Source: Sipunculus nudus
Taxonomy: Eukaryota; Annelida; Sipuncula; Golfingiida; Sipunculidae
Reading direction: 5' to 3'
NCBI GenBank assembly: GCA_026874595.1
Contig: CM049306.1
Span: 92,332,642 to 92,396,641, forward strand
DNA length: 64,000 bases
Shown: one piece after another, positions 12,101 to 25,700 of the stretch
Layout of the letters: the number at the start of each line of letters is the position of its first letter
Numbering within the stretch: the stretch's first letter is position 1
The notes under the pieces: generated by a model
What the model was told of the DNA's origin: nothing
Database searches by the model: none
What the model saw: only the letters and a program-made list of their open reading frames with translations
Translations under genes and position numbers: made by a program

Positions 12101-15100
12101 GTTGATGGGCAAAGTTTAACTGTATATAATTATTTGTTTAAATAAGGGATGAGCTAGGGCTATACTGGTCACTTAATGTCATAAAAAAATCAATATCATG
12201 AAGAATCTTTTGACTTATGTTTCACTTTTTACAACATCGAGGATAAACATTTTTATCCCAGCACATAGCTAGACAACTATGACTATAAAGATACAAATAT
12301 GAACAGAGAAAGTTGAGTTGCTCTACTGAACAAATTAATAAAGAGCAGGTAAATATGAAACAGCAGCAACAGCAGTAATAATAAGCAGTATGGTAATTAC
12401 TGATAAAAAATTTTTTTTACAATCTTTTAAATTATATTAAAACATTTAAGCAAATGTTATGCAAAAGTAAAAAATCAGAGCGAGTTTTAGTAAATAACAC
12501 AAACATGAGTTTAAAAAGACTGCATCCCAGCAAGCAAAGTAAACAATTTCATGGCAACCAGCTTTGTATGTGCACCAACAAACCTTGAAATCAGACTGAC
12601 ATCTGTGATTTCACTTTTAACACTGAGATACAACTAACTTTTAACAATTTCTGAAGCCTGAGATATCATAGAATACTAGAAATTTTTTACCCCAAGTTTA
12701 AATATGGTCTTGTTAAAATACATGTTTATGGCAAATCCAAAACCAGGTAGTGACAATTTCTATTCGTTCAGGGGGCATTTCAAGATTAGATCTTTGTTTG
12801 GACAAAAATGGCATATTTCATATAATCTGGCTTGTGAAAGCTTAGAAATCAAAGTTTTGTTCTAATATCTTAATAATCCACTCTAACCAAAGAAAGCTGC
12901 CCGAGTTTCAGCAGACAAATTAAAACCAACCATTTATCTCCCTTCAGAATCAGGACAGACCTTATATGTGCATACATGCCAGAAAAAATAATTTAGGCAA
13001 TGCCAAAAGAACTGTTAAAACTCAGCTAGGCAAAACACAGCTTCAAATTTATTAGTGTACATTACAAAATAAACTTGCAAAACTTAACAGACATAGTTTG
13101 AAATGATCAGCTTAAGCCATGCAACAGGACCCCCAAATTTACTCACCTCAACAACAGCTCAACTCTGCTGTCTTAAAACACTATGATCTAAACAGGGGAA
13201 AGGGGTAGACCCTCAACTACAGACATAAATTAGGGGTAGGGGATGTTCACTGATGGGGATCAAGCGAGGGCGCAATATCAACGTGTGTCGTGGGTTAATC
13301 CACATCATCTAAATCCCCCAACGTGGGTGATATATGCAGGTGCAAGTAATGCCCGACACTGAACCACCATGTGACATATGCAATAATCCTGTTGTACAAG
13401 GCAAAAAAAAAAAAGGTGGGTTCTCAGGCACTTTTTTTCAGTAATTTATTCGCAACAGCAATTTTTTTTTACCTTTTTTACCCTTTTTGTATGTTTTGAT
13501 AAAAAAATGTCATTTTTTTTCAGGAAAAACATGATAATAACAGAATTATTTTGCTTAACAGGTAAAAGCACTTCATAACAAAGGGTATCTTATCAAAATT
13601 GTATTATTTTATCTTCTTGAAAGAAATGTCAGAGTGGCTATATTCAAAATTGGTAATTTTCTATTGAAAATAAAATAAAATTTTTTTATGAGGGGGGTTA
13701 AAATTGACATGCACAGTGCCTGAGAACCCTGCCTTTTTTTTTTTGCCTTACGCAGGATATTTTCAACCTTCATCTTACTGCGCCATCACTGGTACACTTA
13801 CTGACAAGCCTGGGTGCAGCAGATCTCTGATCTTTTCCATCATGCGGTTATGGAAGTGAGGATGGAAGCGATACAGACTGCCATCAACAGCGACTGTCAC
13901 TGTAGGTTTGTTGATGCGGTTCAACAGAGTGGCAACACCTAGTAAAAGACAAAATCTGGATATCAGAAAGCACAATAAATCTAACAGTATAATAGCTCAA
14001 AACTGTGTGTGCATATTTTTTTTATACTACACAATAGTCTGAGTACTGACTGATGTAGATTACAGAGTGACTGACCAGCCCAGGCATTACTTAATGTCTC
14101 CTGAGACAAAAGGATAACTACCATACACACAAATATAAATCTGGACACTTACAAGTAGTAAGATCCTTCAACACATTGCATGAATGTATTATTCATAAAT
14201 CAAATTTTATTCATCAACAAAAGATGTGAAACTCATTTTGTTAGTACTTAAGTGGAAGTGACATATGTACATATCTGTTTGCTGGTAAAGAGATATTTCC
14301 ATGGAGTGTACAGCATGGCAACTACCAGTATGTATTTTATATATATACTTATGTACTGACATTGAAAAGTACTGACATGACCTATTAATCCTGAGTTACC
14401 TACCTGCAGATGCTAAGTAAGCTGCCCTTGTGGATATCACAGTGCAGATCTGTTTCACAAATTTACAGTCTATGGAATCTACCACCTCAATATCCAACTC
14501 ATCCAAGACTTGGCGGGTATGTGTGTATTTACACCCTCTGTCTCTGAATTAGAGAAACATAAATATATGTTAATGAATAATAAATAATTGTAAACATTAA
14601 AAATTAAAATATGATAACTCTGGTATGTTTTCTGATACTTAGACAAACTGATGCATTTAAACAAAACCAACTCATTCCAAGAATGTTCAATTCTCAATAA
14701 AATATTTGTGAAAATCATTGACAAATTACAAAAATTAATCTCCAATCAGATTTCTCAATTAATTTATGTATACACTATGTCTGATGACAGCTAAATTTTT
14801 CAAATAATTTGATTCAATCATTAAAGAAAGCATGAGCTGATGGTAAGTCAGGCAGAAATGTGTTAATTTTTTTGGTTATAAGCATCCCCAGGTCTACGTA
14901 CAGATTAATAATCTAATTTTTGTGTCAACAAACATGAAAGTTGTGAACATTACAGACCCAGTAATATAGAAATCAGTATTAATAGCAGTGTTCACGAAAA
15001 TTAGAACTGTTACACTCATTTTTACTATTTTCAGAAATGAAATAACTTATTTTACCATGATTTCAAAGAAATAAATTACCAGTATTAAGGAGGTTTTAGT

Positions 15101-18100
15101 CTTCTCTGGTTTCAAAATCAGAATGCAGGGACTACCAGCATTAATTTTTAACACCTGTACTTCTAACAACATTCTGGGGCATTAAAACCTTTTTTTGTTA
15201 CCAATGACCATCACCAATTTTATGTGCTCCTGTAGCATATTCCACAACCACTCATTCCTGCTTTTGAGGATACATTAAAAACATATTTTAATTAACTTCA
15301 GATATGCATCTTATAAAAATTTCACCTGATAATCTGCAAATCTATATTTGATCTCTAGTTGGCCATAAGGCAGGATACTGCAAGGTTTTATGGTATCAGA
15401 CAGCAATGTTCATATTTTCTACATTAAATTAAAATATGGTAACATCGAACTGTTACCTGAAAAAAACATTGAATTCATGACTAACTATGATTACTCGCTT
15501 ATACATGTTCCCTGATTCTTGATCACAACTTTGATCACTTGTGCATACACTCCTTACAGAGCGGTTATACACTGCAGATGTTACAGCTGTCCTTTGGCCA
15601 CTGCTTTGTGTAGCAAGTTTTTCAGGGTTCCTACACCAGGGTTGGCACAGGCCCAAGAATTGTAATCAGACTGATGATAGCATGGTATGGCAGTGTGCAT
15701 CGAACCAATGAGAACAGGGTGTCATGAGTTGGAGTTGGATGCACAATGTGATACCAGGCTCTCATTGGTCTGATTATAATTCTTTGCCCTCTGCCAGCCC
15801 TGGAGGTGAAACCCAGAGAATCTTGCTTTAAAAAGCAGCGGTTAAAGCGAAGGAGATATACAGTGACTGCAATATATAACTACTGCATGAAGAGTGGAAC
15901 TTGTGAAGAAAAATATGATTTTTTTCCCAAAATAACACATACATCAATGCTTTTAATCTTTTGCAAGTATGAAGACTTCCTTCTTATTACAGTTTTATCA
16001 ACTTTTTTTATAGCCCTATTCTTACACAAAGTAAGCTGGTTAATATCATATATAAAATAAATCCTCAAAAGCAGAAGACATATGATGGTGGAACAGGCTC
16101 TGATTAAAAATAAAAAAAGTCTACCAATCTATCCAGCAAAATTAAAAGCATATACATTGATCCAATTAGTGTTTCAGGAAGTCAGTCTTACCCATTGTTT
16201 CCTGGGTCACTGTAACATCATTAATACAAACACACTTCATTCCTCTGTCATTTTTATCAAACATATACATTCTTCTACCAAACATTCAAAGGCAAAATAA
16301 CTATTTACAGTAACAAATTTGAGGACTCCTATAAATATTTTCATCGAAATAATTCACTTATTTGCACAAATTCAGTTCCAAAATAGATGTATTTTAAAAT
16401 CACAAAGCAAAAAATTATATTGCCAAAAATGAAAACAAAAACTTACATTTTTTAAACCATTCTGTTCAATCGAACTATATTTGTTGGATCCTGTCCCTGG
16501 AGATAACTAACCCTCATTCTGTTCAATATTTTACCAAAAAACACTTCCCAAGAGCTCATATACATTGACTTTTGTCAGAATTTCTGTATAGAAGAGACAC
16601 AACAATGACATATCTATGGTGCCACAACAAAAACAAGAACACAGCAATACATTCAATCATAAATCTTCTGTAAGCAATTAATGTGTAAAATAAGAGATTC
16701 ACTGGCAAGATGGCCATTCCAATTTAAATCACACCCTTTGATTGGTTTATGAACAATACAACTCTATATTTTAACCAATGAAATTTTGCAACACAAAATA
16801 TCTGTGTGCCATTCTGCCAGCAAAATCCTGACTCCACAATTTCAGCATTTCAGCATCATTCATTCATGCAAAACCAATTTGCAAGTAGCTACAATTTACA
16901 TGACCCAAAGCCCCGCTAAATATATCACCACTGTATAACAAAGTAAGCTTACCTCTCAATTTCAGAGACATATTTAGTGTAGAATCGACTAGGAGTACAC
17001 AACTCTTCGGAGTACTCTCCTTGGAACAGAAACCCTTCTTTTGCACAACGCTCAATCACTCGCCGACAAATCTCACCCATGTACATGCCTGAGATCATCT
17101 TCTCAAACCTGAAATGCAAATTGTTATGCACATGAATTTCAAGATAATTAAAGACCAAAATGTTATAAACCAATTTATTTTACATGGATTGAAACAGGAA
17201 TCATAACTAATCAAGGCGCACTCTCCATGGCTCAAATGATGGTGTTCAGTAGTCTGTGAGAGTGGAGGAAACCGGAGAACCCATAGAAAACCACTGCGCT
17301 TGGACAGACAACTACAACCCACTCTCAGAGCCATGCTGGGGATCAAACCCGGGTCACTAGTGGAGAGAGCCAAGCCTTTTTACCTATCAAATATACAGAT
17401 GTTATACATCTGATGCTATTAAAAAAAGGTAAACTCCATTTATTGATTTCTTTTTTGATTTCTTTTCTTTTAGTGTCCTCGTTGCAACATTCACACCCAC
17501 CTTGAATGCTCACTTCCGCTCACTGTTTCACTTTTGCAATTTATACATTCCAATGCACAAAATTATGTTTCTAGAACTGATTTTCCACACCTTATCACAC
17601 AAGTACCAGTTACATTAATATGTATGATAATAATAACCTAATTTATGATCACTAATATTAGGATGTAATGATAATAACATCTAGTCTCTTTTGTGTATTG
17701 GCATATCTTTTACAGATATAAAGAAATAACTCATTATATATGACCAGACATATTCATGGTACTGCCTGGGTACTCACAATTGCTTCCCAGGGTTTAGTGA
17801 CATTTTATCCACAGCAATATCTTCCTCTGTCCGGATAAAGTTCAAAACACCATTGTCTCCAAATGCTCCCCATTCTGTGTTTATGATGACCTGTAAAGAA
17901 AAATAACCACATCACGACTGATACTGAATAGGGTCTGCCTTTTAAATGCCTGAGGGATTTATTTAATTAATCATGAAATTCATCATTATTTCTTCATCAA
18001 AGCACTCTGGATGTGTCCTACAGTAATAAAGCTCTGTAATACCATTTAGAAGACATGTCTTTTTTTAATATAATTAGACATGCAACATCATGCTAAATAA

Positions 18101-21100
18101 CTACTTTTTATTTATCAATTGCATTTACTGATACATTAATGTGTATAAAAAGGGGATGAAAGTTGTCTGTTAATAATATAATTTGATCCAAGTTTGACTT
18201 TCATACTGGAAGTAATTACATTACACATCTGCTTTGAAAGATAGCAATAAGAATAGATCTATACAATACATATCTCACAACAAAAACTGTTTAATGTACA
18301 AGAGATTTCAGATAACAGAGCTTCAGATATATAAAAAGGTATGTTATTACATCTAATAAGACTGAAATGAAAACAGTCTTCTGGTTTTTACAATAACTCA
18401 ATAGATATAAAATAACATTTTTCATGAGTCTAAGGCAGGAGGTGAAGAAAATGTGAAAGAGGTATGATGCAGTGATAGTGTTATGGCTTAAAGGATAAAA
18501 CTTAAGTGGAACCTGTCAGAAAGACCACCTGTCAATAAAGACCACCTGTGAATTCAGACCACTTTTGGTCAGTCCTACAGCCAGCCTTGTAACATATGTT
18601 TTACTGTATGTCTATTGACCTGTGAGGGGTCCTCCTTGTCTTCATCCCACAGCTGAACTTTGTCCAGTTTCTCCATGTAGCAGGCATTGGTGCCAGTACC
18701 TGAAAACAAATATGGTAATGAATGAAGTGCTGCTCAAGCATTGTAGAGAATAAAATAGATAAACAAATTATATTTATATGTCTTAATATCCATTTTTCTG
18801 AATGGTTTCCATTTACATACCTTACTCCAAGCATTTTGCACATTAGTAACATGGTGAAAAACGCACTTATTGGGTAATCTGTAATACCAGACAACCCATG
18901 AAACAATGCACCAAAATGGCAGAATAATCAATAGAATTGGGCAGATAATACGTCATGCAGATTTCAAATCATCACTGCAGCCAACATGAAACAGCTGTGA
19001 TGGATAATTATTTAAGAATTAATCTGTTTTTTAATTAAATACTATTCGTCGTCTGACAGCTGATCAAACACTGAAGTGAGAGATTAAGTGTTTGATTTTT
19101 TCAATAATGCAATTTCCTCAAAATAGAAAATTTATTACTGACTAGATTTTATTGGAATTAAAATCACCAAGAAAATGAGTACCCCAAACATCCTAAACTT
19201 GTAGGTCATGCCTTTTGCGATTTTGGTACATGGGTAGATAATGATATAACAATACTGACAGACCAGCTTCTATGGCTCAGTGGAAAAGCAAAGGACTCAA
19301 AGCCGGGAGATTGTGAGTTTTAATCTCAGCCTATGTGGTGAGATTTTTCACGGTCAGCCCCCATCCTGGGCCAGTGCTCTGCAGGCTTAATGGGGAGACT
19401 GTACCCAACAGTTGTGTTTAACTCACAAAAGAGTGCGCATTTTATGGGTTCCTTGGTGTTATGACCCAGTAATGGGGATGTCACAAACCCAGGTCCCACA
19501 AGTGTGGTACACCAAACCTGGTTGACACCAGGATTATCAAGTATAAGCTAGTCACGTAGTCCAAAATGTGAATGGAACTCTGCAGGTGTACATAGTACTC
19601 AGTTATGCAAGCATTAAGAAATGGAAGTGGTTACCTCCACCTGAAATAATAATTAAGTAAAAAAAATACTGATAGACTGTTTTGACCAGAAATGTCAATT
19701 TGAACTTACCCAAAATGAGGCCAACTTCACAGGAGTGGTCCAAAAATGCACAAGACATGAGGCAGCCCACAGTGTCATTCAGGATGGCCACACAGTCAAC
19801 TTCAATGTCCTGTCATATGAAACATGAGATCTGCATTAATCTAGCACCACATGAATACATGATAAACAGACAGCACCACATGAATACATGACAAACAGAC
19901 AGCACCACATCAACAGATGATAATCAGACAGCAACACATGAGTACATGATAAAAAATTTCAGCCTGATAACGCAGCATGAATAAACATAGGAGACAGCAG
20001 TGTTCTGCTTATCTCAACAAGGCTGGATGAATGAAAATTCAAATCAGAGATCAAGAATAACAGATAGCAAAAGCTAAACACATTTTTAAATATCACATAA
20101 TCAGATAAATGAACAGCTGTAATAGAAAATTATTTTAATACAGTAGTGTCATTCAAATTCATTTTAAACCAATCAACCTTACATCAGCATTATCATTATT
20201 TTGCACAAGTAAAATAAATAAAATGACAGACTGAGCTTGTTTAAAACAAACGTAACATGACAAAACAAGAGCACCACAAATGGTGCATAATACGCATATT
20301 TCATATTCTGTGACCTCTGACCTCATTAAATATGTATGAATTTGCTGAGAATGTAAATAAGGTGAGAAACTGTATTGGTTAATAACCATCATGAGTTTTA
20401 TGAAAATCTATAAGATTTTTTGTAAGTCGGGAGGGTGGCCCAAAAGGTTGGTGACCTCTGACCTCATTAAATATGCATGGATTTTGCTGGAAATAAACTT
20501 AGATGAGATATTATACTGATTAATATTTCTACTGAGTTATTTCAAAATCCATTATATTCCTTGTATTTATTGCTTCACCACCAAAAACTAGCCTGTTTAA
20601 AGCTGCCTGGTGACCCCTGACCTTATTACATATGTGTGGATTTTGCCCATAACTGAACTCAGGCTAGATAATCCATTAGTAAGTTGTTATGATGATTTTC
20701 AAGAAGATCCATTAAAGCCCTGGTAAGTTTTCGTGTAGACACTAAAGTTAACAGACGGAAGGACAGATGGACAGACGGTGGGTATAAAATAATACATTCC
20801 GTCACAGACGGGCATATAAAAAGTTAATATTTAATAATGCTTTTGTTCATATTATGTTCAGAATAATTACCCCTCTCCGCTTCACGGCTTCATGAAGTAG
20901 CCTGACCACATCCTCTCCCTCTACACCTTCACACACAAAGCCCTTTGTCCAGCGAACCAGTCTCCCTACAGCAAGACCCTCCTGCTTGCATGGGAATGAG
21001 AACGTGAAGCCCAGTGGTAGCTTCTCTCCCACCAGGTGGTTGTCCTTCATAAATACTGCGATACAACTGGCAATGTGATCAAACAGCTGAAAAGACAACA

Positions 21101-22689
21101 ACATAACCTCCATCATATATATAATACACTGCAAAATGGTCAGCTGAAAAGACAAAATGTGACCATTCAAATATATAGTCTACAAATACCTTGGCAATAA
21201 AGCCAATGAAAATGTAAAGAATTTCCAAAACTGCACCACAAAAATGTTAAAAGTGTTCTACTGAAAGAGAACAAAAATTTGTCCACTAAAAGATGAAATC
21301 ATATATATTAAATGTGTGGCAGTAAGGAGAAAATGTCAGTTTATTATGGCATTAGCAGTGAACATATATGAGCATTCTTTGAAGGAAATGTAAATTTCTG
21401 ATCTGGTGATGTATGGTGTATACCATTTACATACTTATCTGGACTCATTTTCTTTCCCATAAAAAGCTTCTGGTTTTCCATATTGACAACGGTTTCAGTA
21501 TATATTGACAACTGTTTCAACTAATTTCAGTATAAAACCTGTTAAGTATCTTAAATCTGTTCATTTACCTTGCATCATGTGTGTTTACTCTAATAAAGTG
21601 AGGTGAGAGAAAATGAAAAGTTTCAAAAGTGGTTGCATTTCAAATATATCTAAGGCATTTGGGAGACTGATGTGGTATTTCATGTGCCTTTTTGTAGTTT
21701 TATGATATACAATTGTACATGATTCCATGCAGGTGCTGATAAAACAAACCAGCAGGACTAAACACTGCTTATCCTGTTTACTTCAGCTCTCAGACAAAAC
21801 ATGCACTAGCGTAATATATGACAAGGCGGTTAGCCAAGTGTTGCCAACTTGGATAAAACCTCATGTATTTGACCTAACAGTCATAGAGAACAACCTCCTT
21901 GGAGTACTAGGTGTCTAATTGTTTACCTAACTAGCTCTAGTATTTGGATGTTGCTTCTATTTCATTCATTCTACATTTAGAACCACAACACACCTGCTGT
22001 CAACAATTCTGAGGAAAAGAGGTTATTCAGACCACATGCCTCCATCAACGAAACAGGATCTGTCTGACAATAACATCATTTCTAGTATACTCTGATGCCA
22101 TAGTAACAGCATCCAAATCACTCAATCACTTTTCTAGGTGATTGGCCCGATGTGTTATATCCTGTTGTGTACACCTTTGGCACTTCAGGTGTAATCATCC
22201 TCTCAGGGTACGTGACAAGAGTCAGCACCACAGGGTAGCTCGAGATGCTGACTGCCAAATACCAGTTCTCAGCAGACTAACTGATGACATCACTCATAAC
22301 TAAACTAGAAATGATTTGGACCCCACATGTTCTCAATTAGGGCCCTGTGATGCTATATACCTCAAAAAGGCAGCTTTATGGCCTTACTGGATGTTAGGTT
22401 ATTCATAAATCCTTACTCTCAAAAGACCAATCTTAAAAAAAAATACAATATCTCAAATGGTTATAACAAAAAAGAATTTGAATTTTATCTTCTTGATATA
22501 TAGTATTACAGACTGTGAGACAGGTCTGAAATTCAAAAGCGCATCCTCTTAATAATTTATGGGTGCAAGTTTTCCATAAAATGTTCATGGTAATTTCTTG
22601 AATGTTTCTTAAGATAACTTACAAAAGAGCATCACAGGTGGAATACCTAAATACTATAGGGTGCCTGTCTAGACAGGACCTTATTTTAA

Positions 22690-22733
<44 letters not shown>

Positions 22734-25700
22734 CAAAAGATTTGAACTTGCTTGATCAGGAACTTGCAGGCCATTGTCATGGAAGATATACCAGTAATGG
22801 AAATAGCAGATCCTTTTTTTGTGATTCTTTTCTATGTTATATATATATATATGATCTGTGTGATATATATATATCCTCCTCCACTAAAAAAAAAATTTTC
22901 TGTCCTGAAAACTGAGTGATATTAATACATGGACAGCCAAATAGCATGATCAAATCTCCATGTGGGTTTATAAGACTTAGATAAAGTAAGAGAGTACCGT
23001 ACTCATGATCAAGTACACAAATATTATACAGGCATGATATATGAGTGCAGATGAGAGCACTTTTTATACTTGTATAATTTTTAAAGCACTTCATTACTCT
23101 CCCAGTAACACTGTAGTATATATGCTTGAATGCATAAAACATATCAAATAAAACTGTCCACACATCTTACACATACAATAATGCGTATTAATGGATTGTA
23201 ATATAACCCTCAGAAGGGTCAGGAAAATCCATATTCCTCAACAACCTGTACCTGGTCTACGTGCAGCTCTCTTACTTTTGATTCTGAGTATCAATCAATT
23301 GAACAGGCAATCTTCCTGGTCCTACTTTTTATGTAGGGACACTGCCAATGTTCCTTGTGACATCTGATTACCAGGACAAAGATATTTTTTCAGGTCTGCA
23401 GCATTAGGGACTTGGAGCCCAGCTAGACAGAAAAGCCTTTGCAGCTTAGGCCAAGCATAAAAATTTAATTGTTTAAGGGACTCCCTGCCACTGATTTCAT
23501 GGATCAGGTCCTCATTTTCTCATTTGTACTCTTGCCTTGGTTCCTTAAATGAGTTCTTAAGATGTGTTTCTGTGTGTGCATAATTGTCTGAAAAATTGCT
23601 TATATGATCTTGTTACTATGGTGTTTTCATGTGTCGATCAGTATATATGCGTGCATGTATTTGTGTGAAAATAGCCACAGAAGCAATTTTCATGGATAGG
23701 GTCTGTGTGAACTCCATTATCTTTTTGTGGAAGACCTGCTATATCCTCTGTACAACTATATCAGCCTGCCAGTTCCCTCATACATTCATACATTAATACT
23801 TGGGAACACAGCTTTAAAGCTGTGGAAATGAACTAAATTTTGTGTTGACTATATGCACCATCCTAAGATCTGGAGTGAACTTTTGTATCTTTCCTGGCAA
23901 GCTCATAAAATTCCACATATTTTTCTTGGTCAGTAAATTAAAAAAAATAAATAAAAAGTCTCCACTTACACCATATTTTTGGTCCCCCGAGTCAACAGAC
24001 CTATTTGTTTTGTGTGGCCTAAGTAGGTATAACAACGGACTTTAACAGGAAACATTAGTGACATCAATGATTATATAAGAAAAGGCACAGAGACGCCGCA
24101 CAATCACTGATATGCAATAACTTTGCAGGCTATTTTAAGAAAGCACATGGCTGTCCTACATGTCGTACATTATTTCTGTAGCCACGTGTAGGGAATCCAG
24201 AACGAAAAAAAACCTGGAGGTTGCCTTGAGGTAAATATAGAAACAGTATGGCACGTGTCAAACGCAGGGCTCAAAAACAGTAGTGCATCAGCACTCACAA
24301 AATCACTTATTAACAAAACCATAATATCACTCATCTCACAGGAAATACAGTAGTCCTTCAAATGTGATTGCTTATTTATTCATTTATATATTACTAAATT
24401 TAAGGCATATCTTACAGTACCTTGATTCTTTCATCAATTGACCAGTTCTGGTGAATTGTGTGTCATCAGTTAATAACATGGGTTAATTTCATGCATTAGA
24501 TGCTTCAGAACAGAGTTTCAATATCAAGTCAGTGTTTGTTGAATTGAAGTTACTTATCCTTGGATTATTCTGGGCCTTTCTAGGAGACTCAACTAATTCC
24601 GTTGAAAATCTTGTGGTATTTTTTATGAGGAATTCCCCCACTGAACACTGAATATTTCCATTTAACCTATTAACAGTACAGAAATACTTCTTTCCTTTCA
24701 GTCAAGAAGCCCCGAAACACTCACAGAACAATTTTTATTATCAGTAAAAATGCAGAAAATAAAAATATATAAATACTTTTATCTTTAAGTTTCAGTTAAT
24801 ATAAAATCATCTACAGATCCAAAATGCAATGAAATAAAGCAAATGAATCAACTGGACTTAAACATATAATGGGGATGTCCCGTTATATTTATCATTTGCC
24901 TTACAAGATGATTTCATAGTAAAGTGAAGCTCCTCCCCCAGGTTGTTTCATTAGCCTTGGGTGACTGGATAACTGTTAGTGTGAAGCCCTGGGACCTCAC
25001 CTGAATGCACTTAATAACTGTTACACTGGTACACCAGTGTGGCCTATAATCACACACACCTGGCATCATCCTTAGCTGAATGACACTGGTGATGCTGCAG
25101 CAAAAAACCCCAGTTCTTTCCCCATCCCTGTTTACAGTGTTTTTTATCAATGTACTGTGACATTGCATTTCTATTATTAATCATATAGTATATATTAATA
25201 TCCTGTCTACTGGTGAATTTATGAATGGAATAACATGAAATTGTCAGGGCATTTTGGGAATGGGCCTACGAAGAATTGGTTAGATTTAGGTGTGGATGTG
25301 GCACATGATCCAGATTCAGGAATGTCACCAAGGAATATTCACAATGTATGTACAGTCACCTATGCAATAATTAACCTTGGAATATGGGCTGAATAAGTGA
25401 CTGCACACACACATTTTGGGAGCATCCCACAATAGCGACTACTGCACTTGGCAGAGACTTGTATTCCTTATAATGCAGTTTTCTAGTTAATGGTGGTTCA
25501 TTTTGCTGGGAGATCAAGTGGCCTTTGAGTTATTGCAGATGAGCCTGGATATTGTCTGCTGTTAATAGGATTTTCATTTCACCTGTCTCTGGAGATTAAT
25601 TCTCTGTCTTAAGTTATTGAAGCTAACTAAATATAGAAGCAATAATGGCCTGATATGGAACAATGGAAACACTGGCTGGATGCGGGATGAATATTTCATA

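Larger units (their letters stand above)
10516..13801 (-). other. HK: Hexokinase intron 10 (to exon 11a)
   Basis: 3.3 kb. It contains a two-copy ~120-bp tandem repeat around 11448-11690, a C-run at about 11379-11389, and a TIR-bearing element at 13399-13747 immediately downstream of the exon 10 donor. No other coding block is seen. Confidence 0.7.

Noticed and set aside
13779-13801. Longer exon 10 using a second donor (GTAAGATG)
   Set aside because: It adds 23 nt and breaks the frame into both last exons when their best TTCCAG acceptors are used. The GTAAGT donor gives the canonical [13 protein letters not shown] join.
19265-19340. Possible functional tRNA gene
   Set aside because: A- and B-box-like motifs are present, but the cloverleaf arms do not pair well and the segment continues into a SINE body.
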